NCBI RefSeq assembly: GCF_900103455.1
Contig: NZ_FNHI01000032.1
Location: 25,772-89,771, forward strand
From: Streptomyces wuyuanensis
GTDB lineage: Bacteria; Actinomycetota; Actinomycetes; Streptomycetales; Streptomycetaceae
DNA length: 64,000 nt
Direction of reading: 5' to 3'
Below, piece after piece: positions 17,006 to 26,666 of the stretch. The position numbers were made by a program, and so were the translations under genes. Below the pieces are notes generated by a model. The model was not told where the DNA came from and ran no database searches. It worked only from the letters and a program-made list of their open reading frames with translations. Positions within the stretch are counted from its first letter, which is position 1. Each line of letters begins with the position of its first letter.

Positions 17006-17148
17006 CCCGTGGGACGGCTGCTTCCCGGGCCCTGCCCGCCGGTCCGGGAAGCGGTGCATGGGGTCCCTTCCGCACTCGGTAACCTTGTGCAGGGCACCTT
17101 GGCACTCCGGCCTGCCCGCACACCAGCTTCAGGAAGGTCTCCGACACC

Positions 17149-17829
17149 GTGGAATCCGTGATCGTCGCCATCGACGGCCCCTCCGGCACGGGCAAGTCGA
17201 GCACCTCCAAGGCGGTCGCCGCAGAGCTGGGTCTCAGCTACCTGGACACCGGTGCCCAGTACCGGGCGATCACCTGGTGGATGCTGACCAACGGCATCGA
17301 CGTGGACGACCCGTCGGCCATCGCCACCGTCTGCGACAAGCCGGTGATCGAGTCCGGCACGGATCCGCTCGCCCCGACGATCAGCGTCGACGGCGTGGAC
17401 GCCTCCGGCCCCATCCGCACCAGGGAGGTGACCTCCAGGGTGAGCGCCGTCAGCGCGGTCCCGGAAGTGCGCGCCCGGATCACCGAGCTGCAGCGGACCA
17501 TCGCCTCGGCCGCCGAGAAGGGCATCGTCGTCGAGGGCCGGGACATCGGCACCACCGTGCTCCCCGCCGCCGATGTGAAGATCTTCCTCACCGCCTCCCC
17601 GGAAGCCCGTGCGGCCCGCCGCAGCGGCGAGCTGAAGGGCAAGGAGGCGACCGACCTCGCCGCCACCCGCGAGGCGCTGATCAAGCGGGACGCCGCCGAC
17701 TCCGGTCGGAAGACCTCCCCGCTGGCCAAGGCGGACGACGCCGTCGAGGTCGACACCACCGATCTCACGCTCAAGCAGGTCATCGAGTGTGTCGTCGCTC
17801 TCGTTGAGGAGAAGCGGGCCTCGAAGTGA
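17149..17829 (+). CDS. cmk: Cytidylate kinase
   Basis: 226 aa. P-loop AIDGPSGTGKSSTSKAVA, the LDTGAQYRAITWWML substrate region, GRDIGTTVLP and the lid with RRSGELKG. Phosphorylates CMP and dCMP. The GTG at 17149 follows AGGAAGG. The gene overlaps the acyltransferase by 4 bp, and der lies a short distance downstream, a conserved cmk-plsC-der neighbourhood. Confidence 0.96.
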   Translation: MESVIVAIDGPSGTGKSSTSKAVAAELGLSYLDTGAQYRAITWWMLTNGIDVDDPSAIATVCDKPVIESGTDPLAPTISVDGVDASGPIRTREVTSRVSAVSAVPEVRARITELQRTIASAAEKGIVVEGRDIGTTVLPAADVKIFLTASPEARAARRSGELKGKEATDLAATREALIKRDAADSGRKTSPLAKADDAVEVDTTDLTLKQVIECVVALVEEKRASK

Positions 17830-18467
17830 CCGTACCGTCCGCGAGGGGCGCCGCCGTCGGCCGGGGGATCGGCATCGGCCTCATGAACACGCTGTGGCGG
17901 CCGCGGGTGCTCGGCGCCTGGCAGGTGCCGGCCACGGGCCCCGTCATCCTCGCCGTCAACCACGCGCACAACATCGACGGTCCGATGCTCATGGGCACGG
18001 CACCCAGGCCGGTGCACTTCCTCATCAAGAAGGAGGCGTTCATCGGCCCGCTCAACCCGTTCCTGACCGGGATCGGGCAGCTGAAGGTGGACCGTTCGAC
18101 CGCGGACCGGGCCGCCGTGACCAACGCCCTCGGCGTGCTGGAGAACGGCGGCGTCCTCGGGATCTTCCCCGAGGGCACCCGCGGCGGCGGCGACTTCAGC
18201 TCCATCCGCGCCGGGCTCGCGTACTTCGCCGTGCGCTCCGGGGCCCCGATCGTCCCGGTCGCCGTGCTGGGCAGCGAGCGCGGAGGCCGGCTGATACCGG
18301 CGCTGCCCCCGCTGCGCAGCCGCTTCGACATCGTCTTCGGCGAGCCCTTCGAACCCGGTGACGGGAGCGGGCGGCGCACCCGCACGGCGCTCGACGAGGC
18401 GACCGTACGCATCCAGGAACGGCTCACCGCCCACCTGGAAAACGCCAAGCGCCTCAGCGGGCGCTGA
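17826..18467 (+). CDS. 1-acyl-sn-glycerol-3-phosphate acyltransferase family (PlsC-like)
   Basis: 213 aa. The catalytic HX4D motif lies in NHAHNIDGPM, the glycerophosphate-binding FPEGTRGGG near residue 115, and the third block in GAPIVPVAVLGSE. Transfers an acyl chain to lysophosphatidate in phospholipid synthesis; acts at the membrane. GTG start overlapping cmk by 4 bp. Confidence 0.93.
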   Translation: MTVPSARGAAVGRGIGIGLMNTLWRPRVLGAWQVPATGPVILAVNHAHNIDGPMLMGTAPRPVHFLIKKEAFIGPLNPFLTGIGQLKVDRSTADRAAVTNALGVLENGGVLGIFPEGTRGGGDFSSIRAGLAYFAVRSGAPIVPVAVLGSERGGRLIPALPPLRSRFDIVFGEPFEPGDGSGRRTRTALDEATVRIQERLTAHLENAKRLSGR

Positions 18468-18540
18468 GCGAGACTTCAGTAGTGGGCCACGGCCGCACGG
18501 GCCGGGTCCACCGACCACGAATGAACGAGGAACGGACTTC

Positions 18541-19989
18541 ATGAACGACCAGCACGACCACGGGGCACTCGGCGACACCGAGTACGCGGAGTTCATGGAG
18601 CTCGCCGCGGAGGAGGGCTTCGACCTCGAGGACGTCGAAGGCGCCATCGAGGAGGCCGGCCACGGCCCGCTGCCGGTGCTCGCCGTCGTCGGCCGCCCGA
18701 ACGTCGGCAAGTCGACCCTGGTGAACCGCTTCATCGGGCGCCGCGAGGCCGTCGTCGAGGACAAGCCCGGTGTCACCCGTGACCGGGTCACCTACGAAGC
18801 CGAGTGGGCCGGCCGTCGCTTCAAGGTCGTCGACACCGGCGGCTGGGAGCAGGACGTCCTCGGCATCGACGCCTCCGTCGCCGCCCAGGCCGAGTTCGCC
18901 ATCGAGGCCGCCGACGCGGTCGTCTTCGTCGTGGACGCCACGGTGGGCGCCACCGACACCGACGAGGCCGTCGTGAAGCTGCTGCGCCGCGCCGGGAAGC
19001 CCGTCGTCCTCGCCGCCAACAAGGTCGACGGCCCGTCCGCCGAGGCCGACGCCGCCATGCTCTGGTCCCTGGGCCTCGGCGAGCCGTTCCCGGTGTCCGC
19101 GCTGCACGGCCGTGGCACCGGCGACCTGCTCGACGAGGTCCTCAAGGCACTTCCCGACGCCCCCGCCCAGACCTTCGGCACCGCCGTCGGCGGACCGCGC
19201 CGCATCGCTCTCATCGGCCGTCCGAACGTCGGCAAGTCGTCCCTGCTGAACAAGGTGGCGGGCGAGGAGCGGGTCGTCGTCAACGAGATGGCCGGCACCA
19301 CCCGCGACCCCGTCGACGAACTCATCGAACTCGGCGGCACGACCTGGAAGTTCGTGGACACCGCGGGCATCCGCAAGAAGGTCCACCTCCAGGAGGGCGC
19401 GGACTACTACGCCTCGCTGCGCACCGCGGCCGCCGTCGAGAAGGCCGAGGTCGCCGTCGTACTGATCGACACCAGCGAGTCCATCTCGGTCCAGGACCAG
19501 CGGATCATCACCATGGCCGTCGAGGCGGGCCGTGCGCTCGTCATCGCGTACAACAAGTGGGACACCCTCGACGAGGAGCGCCGCTACTACCTGGAGCGCG
19601 AGATCGAGACGGAGATGCAGCAGGTCTCCTGGGCGCCGCGGGTGAACGTCTCGGCCGCGACCGGCCGGCACATGGAGAAGCTGGTCCCGGCGATCGAGAC
19701 CGCCCTGGAGGGCTGGGAGACCCGGGTGCCGACGGGCCGGCTCAACGCCTTCCTCGGCGAGCTCGTCTCCGCCCATCCCCACCCCATCCGGGGCGGCAAG
19801 CAGCCCCGCATCCTCTTCGGCACGCAGGCCGGCACGAAGCCGCCGCGCTTCGTGCTCTTCGCCTCCGGCTTCCTGGAGCACGGCTACCGCCGCTTCGTGG
19901 AGCGCAGGCTCCGCGAGGAGTTCGGCTTCGAGGGCACCCCGATCCACATCTCCGTACGGGTGCGCGAGAAGCGGTCCAAGAAGAAGTAG
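18541..19989 (+). CDS. der: GTPase Der (EngA), ribosome assembly factor
   Basis: 482 aa with two tandem GTPase domains: G1 motif GRPNVGKST at about residue 51 and GRPNVGKSS at about 226, each followed by its NKxD (AANKVDG, AYNKWD) and switch motifs, then the KH-like C-terminal domain (IHISVRVREKRSKKK). The first ~45 residues are an acidic extension common in actinomycetes. Required for 50S subunit maturation. ATG start after GAGGAACGG. Confidence 0.97.
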   Translation: MNDQHDHGALGDTEYAEFMELAAEEGFDLEDVEGAIEEAGHGPLPVLAVVGRPNVGKSTLVNRFIGRREAVVEDKPGVTRDRVTYEAEWAGRRFKVVDTGGWEQDVLGIDASVAAQAEFAIEAADAVVFVVDATVGATDTDEAVVKLLRRAGKPVVLAANKVDGPSAEADAAMLWSLGLGEPFPVSALHGRGTGDLLDEVLKALPDAPAQTFGTAVGGPRRIALIGRPNVGKSSLLNKVAGEERVVVNEMAGTTRDPVDELIELGGTTWKFVDTAGIRKKVHLQEGADYYASLRTAAAVEKAEVAVVLIDTSESISVQDQRIITMAVEAGRALVIAYNKWDTLDEERRYYLEREIETEMQQVSWAPRVNVSAATGRHMEKLVPAIETALEGWETRVPTGRLNAFLGELVSAHPHPIRGGKQPRILFGTQAGTKPPRFVLFASGFLEHGYRRFVERRLREEFGFEGTPIHISVRVREKRSKKK

Positions 19990-20092
19990 CGGCGGGCGCT
20001 GCGCCTTTGACACGGCGCGGCGTACGGGGACGGCGCCGTGACCGCAGCGACCCGCCTCCGCCGCCGCCCGCACGGCAGCGGCGCGCACTCCG

Positions 20093-20145
20093 CGCACATG
20101 CACGACGGCCGGGACGCCATGCGTCCCGGCCGTCGTGCATGTGCG
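20093..20145. terminator. Strong hairpin terminator after der
   Basis: A 24-bp perfect stem (20093-20116 with 20122-20145) with a 5-nt loop, centred on ACGACGGCCGGGACG. It separates der from the convergent hypothetical gene and can serve both strands. No T tract follows. Confidence 0.8.
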
Positions 20146-20153
20146 GTCGCCCC

Positions 20154-20528
20154 TCACAGCCCCCTGCGGGGCGCGGGCGGCAGTGCGCGGGCGTGAAGCC
20201 CTCCGGCGTGCTGCCGGATCCCGGCCGGCCAGGGGCTCAGCCGACCGCCGGCGACGGCGCCGAGACCGGCGCCGCTGCCGTGCAGGCCGGTTCCGAATCC
20301 CTTGAAGGCGAGGTCCTCCTCGCCCGTGCGGTCACCGGGCAGTGCCCGGAAGGCCCTTCGGTACTCGGAGTAGAGCGCGTCGTAGATCGGGGTGGCCGAA
20401 GCGTTTCGGCTCTCGTACGGTCGGCGGGCGGGGTCGTCTGTGTGCACATAGGAGCCAACGACCCCGATGCCCGTCGGATGCGGGCCCGTCCCGGAAATCG
20501 CAGTTCGGCGGGGGTACGGGGGGCGCAC
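20154..20528 (-). CDS. Small hypothetical protein
   Basis: About 124 aa if started at the GTG at 20528; the start is uncertain and could be an internal GTG nearer the conserved part. The middle segment, ATPIYDALYSEYRRAFRALP followed by GDRTGEEDLAFKGF, looks like genuine coding sequence and resembles short Streptomyces-specific proteins of unknown role. The C-terminus is Gly/Pro/Arg-rich. It lies 35 bp downstream of the next minus-strand gene and may be co-transcribed with it. Confidence 0.55.
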   Translation of the reverse strand: MRPPYPRRTAISGTGPHPTGIGVVGSYVHTDDPARRPYESRNASATPIYDALYSEYRRAFRALPGDRTGEEDLAFKGFGTGLHGSGAGLGAVAGGRLSPWPAGIRQHAGGLHARALPPAPRRGL

Positions 20529-20563
20529 GCCCGGGTCCGCTTCCGGCACGGGGCCCGCGGCCC

Positions 20564-21385
20564 TCAGGTGCCCGCGAGCGGCATCGCCGCAGCGACCAGC
20601 CGCCCGTTCGCGGCAGCCTTGTCGAGTGCGTCCCGGAGCAGGTCCTCGCGCGGCTGCTGGCCGATCGAGCCGACCGGGGCGGCGAAGACGAGGACCTTGT
20701 GCGACTTGTTGGCGGCGGTGCGCCAGCCGTCGGTGACCTGCAGCGGCTGGTGGGCCTGCCACCAGGCGACCTGGCCGCTCCCGCCGGTGCCCGGCTGGAG
20801 CACGGCGTGCAGTTGCCCCATGGCGAGCAGCACCGACCAGCCGTGCAGCGCGGGGGGCAGCTGGTCGACGGTGGAGACCGGCAGGAAACCCTGCTCGATC
20901 AGCAGCGGCAGGAAGTCGTCGCCGCCCTCGCCGAAGCTGCCGGGGCGGGCGATCGGCGCGGTCGGCTCCACGACGAGCGCGGGGTGCAGCTCGTCGCCGA
21001 TCAGGACCAGGCCGCTGGTCACGCCGAGCACCGCCTGCTCCTGCGGCGCCGCGGGCATCCCGTGGCCCGGGTGGGCGGCCTGCTGGTAGTGGGCGGCCGG
21101 GGCCGCTGCCTCGCCGGTGATGGAGCGGACGGCGCCCTTGAGCTGCTCCTCGGCGACCTGGACGACCTGGGAGGGGATGCAGCTGGCATGGGCGAAGGCC
21201 AGGACGGCGGTCTCCTCGCCGACGAACAGGACGGTGCTGGTCCGCTCCTGCTCGGAGTCGCCCGGAGTGCGGCAGGAGGTGCAGTCGTAGTTGCCGGGGG
21301 CGTTCTCGCCGGCGAGCAGCCGGTCGGCTTCTTCGTCGCCGATCTCGGCGCGTACGTCCTCGCTGACGTCGAGCATGCGCGGCAC
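20564..21385 (-). CDS. Conserved hypothetical protein
   Basis: 273 aa from the GTG at 21385, chosen for its GAGGAG site; an ATG three codons in (21376) is the alternative. No signal peptide. It contains a CTSC pair near residue 35 and a globular body with segments TVLFVGEETAVLAFAHASC and VLIGDELHPALVVEP. I recognise it as an actinomycete-type conserved protein but cannot assign a fold or function. About 347 bp of non-coding DNA separate it from the divergent glycosyltransferase and hold no clear motif. Confidence 0.75.
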   Translation of the reverse strand: MPRMLDVSEDVRAEIGDEEADRLLAGENAPGNYDCTSCRTPGDSEQERTSTVLFVGEETAVLAFAHASCIPSQVVQVAEEQLKGAVRSITGEAAAPAAHYQQAAHPGHGMPAAPQEQAVLGVTSGLVLIGDELHPALVVEPTAPIARPGSFGEGGDDFLPLLIEQGFLPVSTVDQLPPALHGWSVLLAMGQLHAVLQPGTGGSGQVAWWQAHQPLQVTDGWRTAANKSHKVLVFAAPVGSIGQQPREDLLRDALDKAAANGRLVAAAMPLAGT

Positions 21386-21732
21386 GGGTTGCTCCTCGGA
21401 CTCGGTGCGTGATGGTGCGCCGGGCGGTTCCCGGCTCGTAAAGAGCACAACGGGAGACTCAGGGCAAGAGTCACGCGACGGGCACGCCCGGGCGACAGAT
21501 CGTCACAGCGATACATCGACAAATCGCGAACAAGGGCCGGTCATGCGGCGACACGCCGGTCCGCCGGCACCGATACGCCCGGCGACGGCATGCCGACGGG
21601 ACGGAAGCGGTCGAATCGCCCACAGTAGGACAGGACGGAGGACCGGACCCGTCCCCGGGCCGACCCTCCGGATCCCGAGGCCCGGCGAAGCCCGTCCCGA
21701 CCACCACCAGACGCCAGGGGGAGCGGCACCGC

Positions 21733-23016
21733 ATGCACATCTCGTTCCTGCTCCACAACGCCTACGGGATCGGCGGGACGATCCGCACGACGTTCACCCT
21801 CGCCGGCACCCTGGCCGAGCGGCACGACGTGGAGATCGTGTCGGTCTTCCGGCACCGCGAGGAGCCGACCCTGGGCGCGCCCCCGGGCGTGACCATGCGT
21901 CACCTCCTCGACCTCCGGCAGGGCAGTTCCACCTACGACGGCACCGACCCCGACTACACCCGGCCCGCCCGGGTGTTCCCGCGCGGCGACGGGCGCTGGA
22001 AGCAGTACAGCCGCCTCACGGACGCGCGCATCGCGGCGTATCTGAGGTCCCTGGAAGCCGATGTCGTCGTCGGCACCCGTCCCGGGCTCAACGTCCACAT
22101 CGCCCGTCAGGCCCCCCGCGGCCCGGTCCGCGTCGGCCAGGAGCACCTGACCCTGGACAGCCACGGCTACCGCCTGCGCCGTGAGATCGCCCACCGGTAC
22201 ACCCTGCTCGACGCGGTCACCACCGTCACGGAGGCCGACGCCCTGGCCTACCGGACACGCCTCAGGCTGCCGGACGTACGGATCGAGGCCGTGCCCAACA
22301 GCGTGCCCGCGCCGGCCGTGGCCCCCGCCGACGGGGACGGCACCTGGGTCGTCGCGGCCGGCCGGCTGCTCAAGGTCAAGCGCTACGACCTGCTCGTCAA
22401 GGCCTTCTCGAAGGTCGTCGCCGCTCGCCCCGACTGGCGGCTGCGGATCTACGGGGGCGGCGACGCGACCGGCAACGAACGAGCCGCGCTGCTGGACCTG
22501 ATCGCCCGGCGCGAACTGCACAACCACGTCTTCCTCATGGGACCGGTCCATCCGCTGGAGCCGGAGTGGGTCAAGGGCTCCATCGCCGCCGTCACCTCGA
22601 ACAGGGAGTCGTTCGGCATGACGATCGTCGAGGCGATGCGCTGTGGACTGCCCGTCGTCTCCACCGACTGCCCGCACGGGCCGCGCGAGATCATCGAGGA
22701 CGGCGTCGACGGTCTGCTGGTGCCCGTCGGCGACGAGGACGCGATCGCCGACGCCCTGCTCGCCCTGATCAACGACGACGAGTTCCGGCGCAGGGCCGGC
22801 GCGGCGGCGCTGAAGGCGTCCGAGCGGTTCGACCCGGCACGGATCGCCGAGCGCCACGAGGCCCTGTTCGCGGAGCTGGTCGCCGGCGGCGTTCGCGTCC
22901 GCTCCCGCTCCGCGCTCCGGGACGTCGTGCACCGCTCGCGCGGCGCCGTGCTGGACGCGGCGTACGCACTGCGGTACCGGGCGGCCGACGCCGTCCGCAA
23001 GGGGAAGGCGGCATGA
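21733..23016 (+). CDS. Family 4 glycosyltransferase
   Basis: 427 aa, GT-B fold. N-terminal Rossmann domain opens with the glycine loop LHNAYGIGGTIRTTF; the C-terminal nucleotide-sugar domain has VAAGRLLKVKRYDLLVKAF and the EX7E-like motif in ESFGMTIVEAMRCGLPVVST. Retaining transfer of a sugar from a nucleotide sugar to an unknown acceptor, cytoplasmic side. Overlaps the next gene by 4 bp. A basic C-terminal tail may associate with the membrane. Confidence 0.9.
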   Translation: MHISFLLHNAYGIGGTIRTTFTLAGTLAERHDVEIVSVFRHREEPTLGAPPGVTMRHLLDLRQGSSTYDGTDPDYTRPARVFPRGDGRWKQYSRLTDARIAAYLRSLEADVVVGTRPGLNVHIARQAPRGPVRVGQEHLTLDSHGYRLRREIAHRYTLLDAVTTVTEADALAYRTRLRLPDVRIEAVPNSVPAPAVAPADGDGTWVVAAGRLLKVKRYDLLVKAFSKVVAARPDWRLRIYGGGDATGNERAALLDLIARRELHNHVFLMGPVHPLEPEWVKGSIAAVTSNRESFGMTIVEAMRCGLPVVSTDCPHGPREIIEDGVDGLLVPVGDEDAIADALLALINDDEFRRRAGAAALKASERFDPARIAERHEALFAELVAGGVRVRSRSALRDVVHRSRGAVLDAAYALRYRAADAVRKGKAA

Positions 23017-23792
23017 CCGTGCCCACCGGGGAGAGGGTGCCGCGTGCCGACTGCATCGCCGACGCGGCCGGGGGAGTCACCTTCGACATCGCGGGCACCG
23101 GGGCCCCGGGCGCCCTGCTCGTCCTCCGCCGGCGCGGCGGGGCGGGGGACACCGTCCGGCTCCCGCTGACCCCGGCCGGCGGGAACCACTCGCGGGCGGT
23201 CCTGCCCAGCACCGTCGAACTCGCCGAGGGCCACTGGGACGCGTACACGGACGACGGCGCCGCCGTCGAGCCCGGGATCCGCGATCTGCGGGCCCTGGTC
23301 GGCCGGGTCCCGGAGGCGGTCCGGATCGCGGTCCGGGTCCCGTACCCGACCGCCGACGGGCGGCTCGCGGTGCGCTGCTGGGTGCGCGAACCGCACGCCG
23401 AGGCAGGGGACATCGCGGTGTCCCAGGGGGCTTGCACGGTCGAGGGCGTGCTGTACGGGGCCGTGCTCGGCGCGGGGGCCGTGGCGGAGGCCCGGCTGGG
23501 CGAGACCGTGCACCGGGTGCCGCCGACCGCCGACTGCGCGGGCGGACGCTTCGCCGTCACGCTGGAGTACGCGACGCTCGCCGGGCCCGCCGCGGACGGG
23601 GAGCGGCTGTGGACGCTGTGGCTGCGGCCCTCGGCGGACGCGGAGCCGGTGCGCATCTCCCGTATCCTCGATGACGTCTGGGACCGGCGGAACGTCTTCG
23701 TGTACCCGGCCCACGAGGGGGAGGGCTACCGGGCGGCGCCCTGCTACACCGCTGACAACGACCTCTGCGTGCGTCTGTCGCCGCCGGGTTGA
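23013..23792 (+). CDS. Hypothetical partner of the glycosyltransferase
   Basis: 259 aa, ATG overlapping the glycosyltransferase stop (ATGA). Beta-strand-rich, with no signal peptide or TM. Segments such as GALLVLRRRGGAGDTVRLPL and GHWDAYTDDGAAVEPG suggest an immunoglobulin-like or sugar-modification accessory fold, but I do not recognise a family. Strict coupling to the glycosyltransferase implies a joint role in glycan synthesis (inference). Confidence 0.75.
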   Translation: MTVPTGERVPRADCIADAAGGVTFDIAGTGAPGALLVLRRRGGAGDTVRLPLTPAGGNHSRAVLPSTVELAEGHWDAYTDDGAAVEPGIRDLRALVGRVPEAVRIAVRVPYPTADGRLAVRCWVREPHAEAGDIAVSQGACTVEGVLYGAVLGAGAVAEARLGETVHRVPPTADCAGGRFAVTLEYATLAGPAADGERLWTLWLRPSADAEPVRISRILDDVWDRRNVFVYPAHEGEGYRAAPCYTADNDLCVRLSPPG

Positions 23793-23864
23793 CCGGGACG
23801 GCGCCACCCGCGGCATTCCTCATCAGGACAGCACCTGTCCGCGATCTCCGGCAGACTCGCCCGC

Positions 23865-24830
23865 ATGCTGGAGACCTCGGCTCGACTTCTGCGTCTGCTC
23901 TCGCTGTTGCAGGCCCACCGTGACTGGTCCGGGTCGGAGCTCGCCGACCGCCTTGGCGTCACCGCGCGCACCGTGCGCCGGGACGTCGACCGGCTGCGCG
24001 AGCTCGGGTACCCCGTCAACGCCAGCCCGGGCACCGGCGGCGGCTACCAGCTCGGCGCCGGCGCCGAACTGCCGCCCCTGCTGCTCGACGACGAGGAGGC
24101 CGTCGCCGTCGCGGTCGGGCTGCGCACCGCCGCCGGGAACGGCATCGAGGGCATCGGGGAGGCGTCCGTACGCGCTCTGGCGAAGCTCGAGCAGGTGCTG
24201 CCCCACCGGCTGCGCCGCCGGATCGGCGCGCTCAACGCCTACACGGTGCCGATGCTGCGCGCGCCGCAGGACCAGGCGGACCCCTCCGTGCTCACCGAGC
24301 TGGCGAACGCCTGCCGCGACAGCGAGCGGCTGCGCTTCGAGTACCGCGACCACAACGGCACGGTCAGCCGCCGCACGGTCGATCCGCACCGGCTGGTGTG
24401 CACCGAGCGGCGCTGGTACCTCGTCGCCTGGGACCTGGACCGTGACGACTGGCGTACCTTCCGCGTCGACCGGGTCACCCCGAAACCGCCGCACGGCCCG
24501 CGCGTCCCGCCGCGCACCCCGCCCGCCGAGGACCTCGCCGCCCATGTGTCCCGGGGCGTGTCCACGGCGACGTACGCCGAGACGGCGGTGATCAGGCTGC
24601 GGGTACCCGCAGAGCGCGCGGCCGCGGTCGTGTCACCGTCCGCAGGGGTGCTGGAGGCCGAGGGGCCGGGCAGCTGTCTGCTGCGCACCGGCGCCGGCAG
24701 CCTGGACGTGATGGTCGTTCACGTGGTGCTGCTGGGCTTCGACTTCGAGGTGATCGAGCCCGTGGAGCTGACCGAGCACATCAGGACGGTCCGCGACCGT
24801 CTGAGCCGGGCTCTGGACGGCTCCGGCTGA
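23865..24830 (+). CDS. YafY/DeoR-like regulator with WYL domain
   Basis: 321 aa. HTH_11 winged helix at residues 5-60 (ELADRLGVTARTVRRDVDRL) and a WYL domain from about 145 (RFEYRDHNGTVSRRTVDP, RRWYLVAWDLDRDDWRTFR), followed by the WCX extension. WYL domains sense nucleic acids or small ligands. ATG start. The 3' end overlaps the convergent ctaD by 50 bp. Confidence 0.93.
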   Translation: MLETSARLLRLLSLLQAHRDWSGSELADRLGVTARTVRRDVDRLRELGYPVNASPGTGGGYQLGAGAELPPLLLDDEEAVAVAVGLRTAAGNGIEGIGEASVRALAKLEQVLPHRLRRRIGALNAYTVPMLRAPQDQADPSVLTELANACRDSERLRFEYRDHNGTVSRRTVDPHRLVCTERRWYLVAWDLDRDDWRTFRVDRVTPKPPHGPRVPPRTPPAEDLAAHVSRGVSTATYAETAVIRLRVPAERAAAVVSPSAGVLEAEGPGSCLLRTGAGSLDVMVVHVVLLGFDFEVIEPVELTEHIRTVRDRLSRALDGSG

Positions 24831-26505
24831 CCTCGTCGTGCGGGGAGTCGGGCACGGCCGGACGCAGCGGCGCGAACTCCGGGTGGTGCAGATCGAAAGC
24901 GGGCGACTCGGAGCGCACCCGGGGGATGGTGGTGAAGTTGTGCCGGGGCGGAGGACAGGACGTCGCCCACTCGAGCGACCGGCCGAACCCCCACGGGTCG
25001 TCCACCGTGACCTTCTCCGCGTATTTCTGGGTCTTCCACACGTTGTAGAGGAACGGCAGCGTGGACGCGCCGAGGAGGAACGCGCCGATCGTGGAGACGG
25101 TGTTCAGCGCGGTGAAGCCGTCGGCGGCCAGGTAGTCCGAGTACCGCCGGGGCATGCCCTCCGCGCCCAGCCAGTGCTGCACCAGGAAGGTGGTCTGGAA
25201 GCCGAGGAACAGGGTCCAGAAGTGGACCTTCCCGAGGCGTTCGTCGAGGAGCCTGCCCGTGAACTTCGGCCACCAGAAGTAGAAGCCGGCGAACATCGCG
25301 AAGACGACCGTGCCGAAGACCGTGTAGTGGAAGTGGGCCACGATGAAGTACGAGTCGGTCACGTGGAAGTCCATCGGCGGCGAGGCGATGATGACGCCGG
25401 TCAGCCCGCCGAAGAGGAACGAGACCAGGAAGCCCACCGCCCACAGCATCGGGGTCTCGAACGACAGCGAGCCCTTGAGCATCGTGCCGCTCCAGTTGAA
25501 GAACTTCACCCCCGTGGGCACGGCGATCAGGAACGACAGCAGTGAGAAGAAGGGCAGCAGCACCGCGCCCGTGGCGAACATGTGGTGGGCCCACACCACC
25601 ACCGAGAGCCCGGTGATGGCCATCGTGGCTCCGACGAGGGTCAGATAGCCGAAGATCGGCTTCCGGGAGAACACGGGGATGATCTCCGTGACGATGCCGA
25701 AGAACGGCAGCGCGATGATGTAGACCTCGGGATGGCCGAAGAACCAGAAGAGGTGCTGCCACAGCAGCGCCCCGCCGTTCCCCGCCTCGAACACCACCGA
25801 GCCGAACCGCCGGTCGGATTCCAGGACCAGCAGCGCCGCCGCCAGCACGGGGAAGGCCAGCAGCACCAGGATCGTGGTGAACAGGATGTTCCAGGTGAAG
25901 ATCGGCATCCGGAACATCGTCATCCCCGGTGCCCGCATCCCGATGATCGTCGCCAGGAAGTTCACCGACGTCAGGATCGTGCCGAAACCGGACAGGGCCA
26001 GCCCCATGACCCACAGGTCGATGCCGGCGCCGGGGGAGCGCTCCAGGCTGTTGAGCGGCGCGTACGCGGTCCAGCCGAAGGCGGCGGGACCGGTCGGCAC
26101 CAGCAGTGAGCCCAGCACCATCAGCCCGCCGAAGAGGAACAGCCAGTACGAGAACATGTTCAGCCGCGGGAAGGCCACGTCCGGCGCGCCGATCTGCAGC
26201 GGCACGATCTCGTTGGCGAAGCCCGCGAAGGTCGGCGTCGCGAAGAGCAGCAGCATGATCGTGCCGTGCAGCGTGAACGCCTGGTTGAACGACTGGTTGG
26301 TCATCAGCTGGAGCCCGGGGCGGGCCAGCTCCGCCCGCATCAGCATCGCCATCAGCCCGGCGATCAGGAAGAAGACGAACGAGGTGACCAGATAGAGGTG
26401 GCCGATCTTCTTGTGGTCGGTGGTCGTCAGCCAGTCCACGACCACCCGGCCCCGCCGACGCACCGGCGCCGGTGAGGCGGCGGCCTCGGCGGTGTCCGTG
26501 CCCAT
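24781..26505 (-). CDS. ctaD: Cytochrome c oxidase subunit I (aa3 type), orphan copy
   Basis: 574 aa, twelve TMs. Catalytic features are intact: FGHPEVYIIALPFFG (CuB His and the Glu/Tyr pair), WAHHMF (CuB histidines), VPTGVKFFNW (K-channel Lys), HFHYTVFG (haem histidines) and FPRLNMFSYW at the D-channel region. Reduces O2 at the membrane. No ctaC, ctaE or ctaF lies beside it, so this is probably a second ctaD copy outside the main oxidase operon. Ends inside the convergent regulator gene. Confidence 0.95.
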   Translation of the reverse strand: MGTDTAEAAASPAPVRRRGRVVVDWLTTTDHKKIGHLYLVTSFVFFLIAGLMAMLMRAELARPGLQLMTNQSFNQAFTLHGTIMLLLFATPTFAGFANEIVPLQIGAPDVAFPRLNMFSYWLFLFGGLMVLGSLLVPTGPAAFGWTAYAPLNSLERSPGAGIDLWVMGLALSGFGTILTSVNFLATIIGMRAPGMTMFRMPIFTWNILFTTILVLLAFPVLAAALLVLESDRRFGSVVFEAGNGGALLWQHLFWFFGHPEVYIIALPFFGIVTEIIPVFSRKPIFGYLTLVGATMAITGLSVVVWAHHMFATGAVLLPFFSLLSFLIAVPTGVKFFNWSGTMLKGSLSFETPMLWAVGFLVSFLFGGLTGVIIASPPMDFHVTDSYFIVAHFHYTVFGTVVFAMFAGFYFWWPKFTGRLLDERLGKVHFWTLFLGFQTTFLVQHWLGAEGMPRRYSDYLAADGFTALNTVSTIGAFLLGASTLPFLYNVWKTQKYAEKVTVDDPWGFGRSLEWATSCPPPRHNFTTIPRVRSESPAFDLHHPEFAPLRPAVPDSPHDEVSRSRPEPGSDGRGPS

Positions 26506-26589
26506 GGGCCGATGCTAGCCACGGGGGTCCGCACGAGCCGGTGGGACACGGAACGGGGCGCGGCACGATACGCGTACGGGTGAGCGGCC

Positions 26590-26666
26590 GGTTCGTCCGG
26601 AGCCGTCGCCGATTCGTCCGGAGCCGTCCCTGATTCGTCCGCGAGCATCACCGGTTCGTCCGGAAG
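26590..26666. repeat. Four-copy 21-bp tandem repeat upstream of ctaD
   Basis: Units beginning G(G/A)TTCGTCC recur at 26590, 26611, 26632 and 26653; the first two share the 18-mer core ending GGAGCCGTC. Exact 21-bp spacing is two helical turns, so a regulatory protein could bind one face. It sits 85-160 bp upstream of the ctaD start in a 478-bp intergenic region (26506-26983) with no other supported feature. Confidence 0.7.
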
